Origin: Bradyrhizobium canariense
GTDB lineage: Bacteria; Pseudomonadota; Alphaproteobacteria; Rhizobiales; Xanthobacteraceae
Assembly (NCBI RefSeq): GCF_900105125.1
Contig: NZ_LT629750.1
Location: forward strand, 496,001 to 560,000
Length of the DNA stretch: 64,000 nt
Direction of reading: 5' to 3'
Position 1 is the stretch's first letter, and every line of letters begins with the position of its first letter. The position numbers were made by a program, and so were the translations under genes. The notes beneath the pieces were generated by a model, which was not told the DNA's origin, did no database searches, and was given only the letters and a program-made list of their open reading frames with translations. Shown here one piece after another: positions 59,040 through 64,000 of the stretch.

Positions 59040-61823
59040 ATGACGATCGGGATCACCGGACTCGGGCGGACGGCACCAAGGCAAAACGCCGTGGTCGGGT
59101 CGATCATTGCGGCCCTCGTCGCCGGGATTTGCCTGATCCTGCTCGGGTTCGCGAGCAACTTCCTGATCGATTGGCTGTGGTTTTCCTCTATCGGTTATCT
59201 GCAGGTTTTTTTGACGACGATCGGCGCCAAAGCCGCCATCTTTTTCGCCGTTTTGACCGCGACTGCCGTCATCCTTTGGCTGAACGGATTGGTCGCGGTG
59301 CGCTTTGCCCGGTGGCAGCCGGCACAAGCCGTCGCCGCCTCCGGGTGGCAACCCGCGCGCTTTGCGCCGCCGCCCAATCTATTCACGCTGATGCGTGATC
59401 GACTGCCGTGGCCCCGGGTTATCGCAGGTGGTGCAGGTTTACTCGCTCTGCTGGTCGCCGCAGCAGAAGCCGGCAATTGGGGCATCTTCCTGCAGTTTCT
59501 CTATCACGTGCCATATGGCGCAGACGATCCGCTCTACAACAAGGACATCGGCTTCTATATCTTCTCGCTGCCAGCCTATATCCTCATCAAGAACTGGATG
59601 CTGCTCACACTCGTTCTGAGCGCTCTTTTCGCCGGAACGATCTACTGGGTGCACGGCGACATCGAATACTCCGTTCACCACCGATCGATGTCGCCGACAG
59701 TGATCGCTCACGGCTCAGCGCTGGTCGGTCTTCTCTTCGCGGTGAAGGCGTGGTCCTATGGTCTCGACCGCTATCTGCTGCTCTACGGCGACAACGGCGT
59801 AGTCGTCGGCGCAAGCTACACTGATGTACATGTGGGGCTACCGGGTCTGTGGCTGATGATCGGGCTTTCGATCATCGCTGCGTTCGCCGCGTGGGCAAAC
59901 CTCCGGGTGCGAACTTACCGGCTTCCTACCGCGGCGTTCTTACTCGTTGGCATCGGATCTTTTGTGCTGTCCGGCGCAATCCCTGTGCTGTTCCGGCAGT
60001 TGTTCGTCAAACCAACCGAGTTGCAGCTGGAAAAGCCCTACATCGAACGCAACATCGCGCTCACTAGACAGGCCTACAATCTCGATCAGATCGTGGCCAA
60101 GCCGTTTGCTGCCGAACAGAAGCTTACCTTCAAGACGCTGGAGGCCAACAAGGCGACAATCGAAAATATCAGGCTGTGGGATTGGCAGCCCTTGTCGGAT
60201 ACCTACGCCCAACTGCAAGAGATCCGCACCTACTACAAATTCCATGATCTTGACGTCGATCGCTACTGGCTCGACGGTTCCTACCAAAGCGTGATGCTGT
60301 CGGCTCGCGAACTGCGGCCCTCCTTGCTGCCGCCGAACGCCCAGACCTGGGTCAACCGCCACCTGCTGTTCACTCACGGCAATGGCGCGGTGATGAGCCC
60401 GGTCACCCGCAAGAGCACTGAAGGACTTCCGTTCTTCTATTTGCGGGATATTCCTCCTGTTGCAGACGGAGGTCCCAAAATCGACGAACCACGCATCTAC
60501 TTTGGCGAAGAGAGTGACGACTACGTCATCGTCAAGGGAAGCACACCAGAGTTCGATTATCCGAAAGGGAAAGACAACGTCTACGCGACCTATGACGGCG
60601 CCGGCGGCGTTCCGATCGGAACGGCGGCTTCGAGAATGCTGTTCGCCTACTACTTCAATGACCCAAACGTGCTTCTCTCAAGCTACATCACGACCGACAG
60701 CCGAATCATGATCCGGCGCAATATCCTGGAACGGGTGCGCACGATCGCTCCGTTCCTCAGGCTTGATCATGACCCCTATCTGGTTATCAGCAATGGGCGG
60801 ATGTTCTGGATGCAGGACGCCTACACGACGAGCTCCTATTTTCCCTCTGCGCAGCCTGCGCAAGATCTCGACCTCAACTACATTCGCAATTCTGTGAAGG
60901 TTACCGTCGATGCCTATAACGGGACCATCGACTTCTATCTGATTGACCCCGGCGACCCGATTGCGGCGACCTACCAGCGCATCTTTCCAACCTTGTTCAA
61001 ACCGTTCACGGCTATGCCGTCGGACTTGCAGAAGCACATTCGGTATCCAGAGGATCTGTTCCTGATTCAGGCGCGGCTGTATCAAACCTATCACATGGAA
61101 GCCGCCGACGTTTTCTACAACCGCGAGGATCTCTGGCAATTCCCGCGTCAGCCGGGCGACGACGGCATCTCACCGATGACCCCTTATTACATCATCATGC
61201 GGCTTCCCGGCGAACCGCAGGCCGAATTCTTCCTCATGCTTCCCATGGTACCCAGCCGCCGCGACAACATGATTGCGTGGCTCGCCGCGCGCTGCGACCC
61301 GCCCGACTACGGCAAGCTGATCGTCTACGAATTTCCCAAGGAGAAACTCGTCTACGGGCCGTTCCAGATCGAGGCGCGGATCAATCAGAATACGGAGATT
61401 TCGCAGCAACTCACGCTGTGGAATCAGATGGGTTCGCGGGTGATACGCGGGAACCTGCTTGTGATCCCGATCGAGAACTCGATCCTTTACGTATCGCCAC
61501 TCTATTTGCGAGCGCAGCAAGGGCACCTGCCGGAGCTGAAACGCGTGATCGCGGCCTACGGTGAACATGTCGTGATGAAGGAGACGCTTGCCGAGGCCTT
61601 GGCGGCACTGTTCACAGAATCCGGTGCTGGGCCGGCGATATCAAGCACCGCAGAGGAGATGCGCCTCGCGAGCCCGGCGGGAAGTCAGCCACAGCAGGCG
61701 CTCGATCGCTACAATCAGGCGGTGGAGCGATTAAAGGCCGGAGATTGGCAAGGCTTCGGCAACCAGTTCGACGCACTGCGCGACATCTTGGAAAAAATGA
61801 GCCGGCAATCCACCGGCCACTAA
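59040..61823 (+). CDS. UPF0182 family membrane protein
   Basis: 927 residues from ATG 59040. About seven membrane spans fill the first 330 residues (VVGSIIAALVAGICLILLGF, LIDWLWFSSIGYLQVFLTTI and others), followed by a large extracytoplasmic domain with QAYNLDQI, YYKFHDLDVDRYWLDG and DRNMIAWLAAR-like segments typical of COG1615. A strongly acidic or Lys/Gln tail closes it. Function unknown across bacteria. The start was moved from 58893 because the hydrophobic part and homologues begin at MTIGITGLG. Confidence 0.9.
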   Translation: MTIGITGLGRTAPRQNAVVGSIIAALVAGICLILLGFASNFLIDWLWFSSIGYLQVFLTTIGAKAAIFFAVLTATAVILWLNGLVAVRFARWQPAQAVAASGWQPARFAPPPNLFTLMRDRLPWPRVIAGGAGLLALLVAAAEAGNWGIFLQFLYHVPYGADDPLYNKDIGFYIFSLPAYILIKNWMLLTLVLSALFAGTIYWVHGDIEYSVHHRSMSPTVIAHGSALVGLLFAVKAWSYGLDRYLLLYGDNGVVVGASYTDVHVGLPGLWLMIGLSIIAAFAAWANLRVRTYRLPTAAFLLVGIGSFVLSGAIPVLFRQLFVKPTELQLEKPYIERNIALTRQAYNLDQIVAKPFAAEQKLTFKTLEANKATIENIRLWDWQPLSDTYAQLQEIRTYYKFHDLDVDRYWLDGSYQSVMLSARELRPSLLPPNAQTWVNRHLLFTHGNGAVMSPVTRKSTEGLPFFYLRDIPPVADGGPKIDEPRIYFGEESDDYVIVKGSTPEFDYPKGKDNVYATYDGAGGVPIGTAASRMLFAYYFNDPNVLLSSYITTDSRIMIRRNILERVRTIAPFLRLDHDPYLVISNGRMFWMQDAYTTSSYFPSAQPAQDLDLNYIRNSVKVTVDAYNGTIDFYLIDPGDPIAATYQRIFPTLFKPFTAMPSDLQKHIRYPEDLFLIQARLYQTYHMEAADVFYNREDLWQFPRQPGDDGISPMTPYYIIMRLPGEPQAEFFLMLPMVPSRRDNMIAWLAARCDPPDYGKLIVYEFPKEKLVYGPFQIEARINQNTEISQQLTLWNQMGSRVIRGNLLVIPIENSILYVSPLYLRAQQGHLPELKRVIAAYGEHVVMKETLAEALAALFTESGAGPAISSTAEEMRLASPAGSQPQQALDRYNQAVERLKAGDWQGFGNQFDALRDILEKMSRQSTGH

Positions 61824-62110
61824 GACCCGGAATATGCATTCTTGCGACACCTCTGAACCTGAGGAGTGCAAATTGCGGACACGGCAATGAGTGCATGCCA
61901 GCAGCGTCTGCGCTCGATCTGGCGCAAAGGACTTACGACATCCTGGTCGCGGTATGGTTGCCGGCGTCCGGTTTCTTGCGGCAAAGACCTGGAAGAGAGC
62001 TCTTGCAAACGTGCCGCGTCAGGATGCAGACTGTATACGCTTGATGGACGTCTACGGTTCTGCTGCCCGGCTGGAATTGACGGTCGTGCAGAAGTGAGGA
62101 GCATGGCGCC
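61824..62110. other. Intergenic region, no gene seen
   Basis: 287 bp. Short frames are present but none has a ribosome-binding site or recognisable product. Its end carries GAGGAG, used by the following 60-residue gene. Confidence 0.35.
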
Positions 62111-62293
62111 ATGCGAGAAATCGAAATCCAAAGCTTTGCGCGACAGTTGCTGGAAGCACACGGCGCGAAGGCCATTGCGGAAGCCGCCCAGAACGCCATC
62201 GACCTTGAAGCAAAGGGCGAGGTGGAATTGGCCAGAACCTGGAGGCATGTCGAAGACGCCATGAAAATCATGCGCGGGCCTCACCAAAGCTGA
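62111..62293 (+). CDS. Conserved 60-residue protein
   Basis: MREIEIQSFARQLLEAHGAK, AIAEAAQNAIDLEAKGEVEL, ARTWRHVEDAMKIMRGPHQS: a two-helix soluble protein. I recall close homologues across Bradyrhizobium with the same start and the MRGPH end. GAGGAG lies 13-18 nt upstream. Function unknown. Confidence 0.75.
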   Translation: MREIEIQSFARQLLEAHGAKAIAEAAQNAIDLEAKGEVELARTWRHVEDAMKIMRGPHQS

Positions 62294-62430
62294 AGCTGAC
62301 GGATCGCGCGTGACGAAGGCGTGTCTGCGTGCGGGCGCCGCCAACGGCGGCGCCGAGGGTGGGACATGGCCAAATTCGTCCCCAGCAGCTTGGCCGCGGC
62401 GCGCGCCCTCTCGGATACAGGAGCGAAGCC

Positions 62431-63861
62431 ATGGTTCCGAATTGTGCGACAGCCGAAGATCTCCTGAAGGCGATAAAAGACGAGAAGGTCGAGATGATTG
62501 ATCTGCGGTTCACCGACTTGCCGGGGGTCTGGCAGCATTTTTCCGTGCCGCCGAGTGCAGCTAATATCGATGCTCTCGATGCAGGTATCGGGTTCGACGG
62601 CTCATCGATCCGCGGATTCCAGGAGATCCAGGAAAGCGACATGCTGGTCGTTCCGGACCCGACGACCGCCTTTGTCGACCCATTCACCCCGACGAAGACG
62701 TTGGTCCTGATTTGCAACATCAGGGATCCCGTTACCGGTCAATCCTATAGCCGTGACGCCCGCTACATCGCGCAGAAGGCCGAGACTCACCTGAAGAGCA
62801 CTGGCCGCGCCAATACCAGCCAGTTCGGCCCGGAGGCGGAGTTCTTCGTGTTCAACGACGTGCGCTACGGACAGGGCATCAACTACGCCTTCCACGAAAT
62901 CGATTCCGGCGAGGGCAGTTGGAACACCGGCACGAAGGAAGCGCCGAATCTGGGCCACAAGCCGCGTCCGAAAGAAGGATATTTTCCGGTTCCTCCGACC
63001 GACAGCATGCAGGATCTCCGCACCGAGATGGTGCTGACGATGGAGTCGCTCGGAATTGCGATCGAAGCCCATCATCATGAAGTCGCGACCGGCGGCCAAA
63101 ACGAAATCGACATGCGCTTCACCACGCTCACCCGGATGGCCGATAACCTGATGATTTACAAATACGTGGTGAAGAATACCGCCCGCCAAAACGGCATGAC
63201 GGCGACGTTCATGCCCAAACCGCTGTTCGAGGACAACGCCTCGGGAATGCACGTTCATCAGAGTCTGTGGAACGGCGAGACCAATCTGTTCTACGGTGAG
63301 GCGGACTACGCCCAACTGAGCGAACTTGGTCGCTATTACATCGGCGGGCTGTTGAGCCACGCTTGGGCGTTATGCGGCTTTTGCGCCCCGACCACCAACT
63401 CCTATCGCCGTCTGGTGCCGGGCTACGAAGCGCCGATCAACCTGGTCTATTCCCAGCGCAATCGCTCGGCCTGCTGCCGGATTCCGATGTATTCGCCGAA
63501 CCCGCGGGCAAAGCGCGTCGAGTTTCGTTCGCCGGATCCTTCCTGCAATCCGTACCTTGCCTTCTCCGCTATGCTGATGGCGGGCCTTGACGGCATCGAC
63601 AACAAGATCGACCCGGGCAGGCCGATCGACAAGAATCTTTATGATCTCCCGCCTGCCGAGGCGAAGGACGTGAAGTCGACGCCTGGATCGCTGGATCAGG
63701 CGCTTGACGCACTCGAACGCGATCACGCGTTCCTGCTGCGCGGCGATGTGTTCACCCGCGACGTGATCGAAACCTGGCTCGACTACAAGCGAACAAAGGA
63801 GGTCGATGCCATCCGGCTGCGTCCGCATCCTCACGAGTTTCATCTCTATTACGACATCTAG
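62431..63861 (+). CDS. glnA: Type I glutamine synthetase
   Basis: 476 residues from ATG 62431 (AGGAG upstream). Makes glutamine from glutamate, ammonia and ATP. Signatures: [58 protein letters not shown] and [19 protein letters not shown]. Tyr404 in NLYDLPP is the adenylylation site of the GSI-beta type. No glnB lies upstream and the N-terminus ([20 protein letters not shown]) differs from the usual glnB-linked enzyme, so this may be a second copy. The next gene encodes a GYD protein. Confidence 0.93.
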   Translation: MVPNCATAEDLLKAIKDEKVEMIDLRFTDLPGVWQHFSVPPSAANIDALDAGIGFDGSSIRGFQEIQESDMLVVPDPTTAFVDPFTPTKTLVLICNIRDPVTGQSYSRDARYIAQKAETHLKSTGRANTSQFGPEAEFFVFNDVRYGQGINYAFHEIDSGEGSWNTGTKEAPNLGHKPRPKEGYFPVPPTDSMQDLRTEMVLTMESLGIAIEAHHHEVATGGQNEIDMRFTTLTRMADNLMIYKYVVKNTARQNGMTATFMPKPLFEDNASGMHVHQSLWNGETNLFYGEADYAQLSELGRYYIGGLLSHAWALCGFCAPTTNSYRRLVPGYEAPINLVYSQRNRSACCRIPMYSPNPRAKRVEFRSPDPSCNPYLAFSAMLMAGLDGIDNKIDPGRPIDKNLYDLPPAEAKDVKSTPGSLDQALDALERDHAFLLRGDVFTRDVIETWLDYKRTKEVDAIRLRPHPHEFHLYYDI

Positions 63862-63869
63862 CGCGTGTT

Positions 63870-63889
63870 CCGGGGCAAGCCTGCCCCGG
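63870..63889 (+). other. Stem-loop between glnA and the GYD gene
   Basis: CCGGGGCA (63870-63877), loop AGCC, TGCCCCGG (63882-63889). A second partial copy of the pairing segment (CCGGGGCAGGACCCCGG) follows at 63898-63914. No T tract; it may adjust expression of the downstream gene. Confidence 0.55.
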
Positions 63890-63926
63890 AGATTATCCGG
63901 GGCAGGACCCCGGAAGGAGGACGATC

Positions 63927-64000
63927 ATGACCACATACGTCATGCTTGCAAATTGGACCGAGCAAGGGATCCTGAAGGCGAAGGACTCGCCACGTCGTCT
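63927..64000 (+). CDS. GYD domain protein, 3' truncated
   Basis: ATG 63927 after a strong GGAAGGAGG. Only 24 codons are in the window: MTTYVMLANWTEQGI then LKAKDSPRR. This matches the start of the small GYD-domain proteins (about 95-105 residues), which are cytoplasmic and of unknown role. It lies 65 bp after glnA on the same strand. Confidence 0.8.
   Translation, partial: MTTYVMLANWTEQGILKAKDSPRR

Noticed and set aside
58770..59351. Minus-strand 193-codon frame overlapping the UPF0182 start
   Set aside because: No domain, and antisense to the first membrane spans of a clear gene.

Overview
The window looks like chromosomal DNA of a Bradyrhizobium-type alphaproteobacterium (Bradyrhizobiaceae; Bradyrhizobium, Rhodopseudomonas or a close relative). 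The grounds are the high GC content, the thrS - yidD - Fe-S scaffold - folE - hisI order, many small exported proteins of the kind typical of that family, palindromic repeats resembling Bradyrhizobium ones, CtrA-type TTAA-N7-TTAAC boxes, and a copy of the tiny rreB gene, which from memory is restricted to Bradyrhizobiaceae. No phage, plasmid or CRISPR is visible. The only mobile-element trace is a decayed ISNCY-type transposase fragment near 58.6 kb.

0-15 kb is mostly housekeeping and envelope: a 5'-truncated PAS-GGDEF-EAL protein, a nitroreductase, thrS, two distantly related ClpP-like periplasmic proteins (4.9 and 12.5 kb), a GrlR-like protein, an alpha/beta hydrolase, an APC permease with an exported partner, a 55-residue membrane protein, yidD, a SufU-like scaffold, folE and hisI. 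15.4-20.6 kb is a tight, partly overlapping operon for a B-family (ba3-like) heme-copper oxidase. It encodes a diheme cytochrome c, a triheme cytochrome c, a 58-residue single-span protein, a CuA subunit II, subunit I and a membrane-anchored diheme cytochrome c. 20.6-25.4 kb holds a lytic transglycosylase behind a perfect CtrA box, a DUF2336 protein, an Hpt/response-regulator pair and nadK.

25.7-35 kb carries an S10 peptidase, a class C beta-lactamase-fold hydrolase, TPR and Sel1-type proteins, an outer-membrane beta-barrel, several small exported proteins and an SCP2-like/hydrolase pair. 35.7-37.6 kb is minCDE behind a second perfect CtrA box. 37.6-39.6 kb is a frameshifted TetX-like monooxygenase divergent from a TetR regulator, with two tandem operator-like palindromes between them. 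39.7-49.8 kb is rich in small genes: a related pair of small membrane proteins, low-complexity exported proteins, rlmB, tRNA-Thr, tRNA-Tyr, tRNA-Gly, a second GrlR-like gene, a PilZ protein, a cold-shock protein and rreB with a recognisable promoter, 17-nt Shine-Dalgarno sequence and terminator.

50-57 kb is a catabolic cluster next to tRNA-Gly: a divergent LysR regulator, a Bug-type periplasmic binding protein, an FAH-family hydrolase and the two hydantoinase/oxoprolinase subunits. It probably takes up and degrades an organic acid or cyclic amide, substrate unknown. 57-64 kb has an NDUFA9-like protein with an extra N-terminal helical domain, the IS remnant, a UPF0182 membrane protein, a 60-residue conserved protein, a glnA-type glutamine synthetase and the start of a GYD-domain gene cut by the window end.
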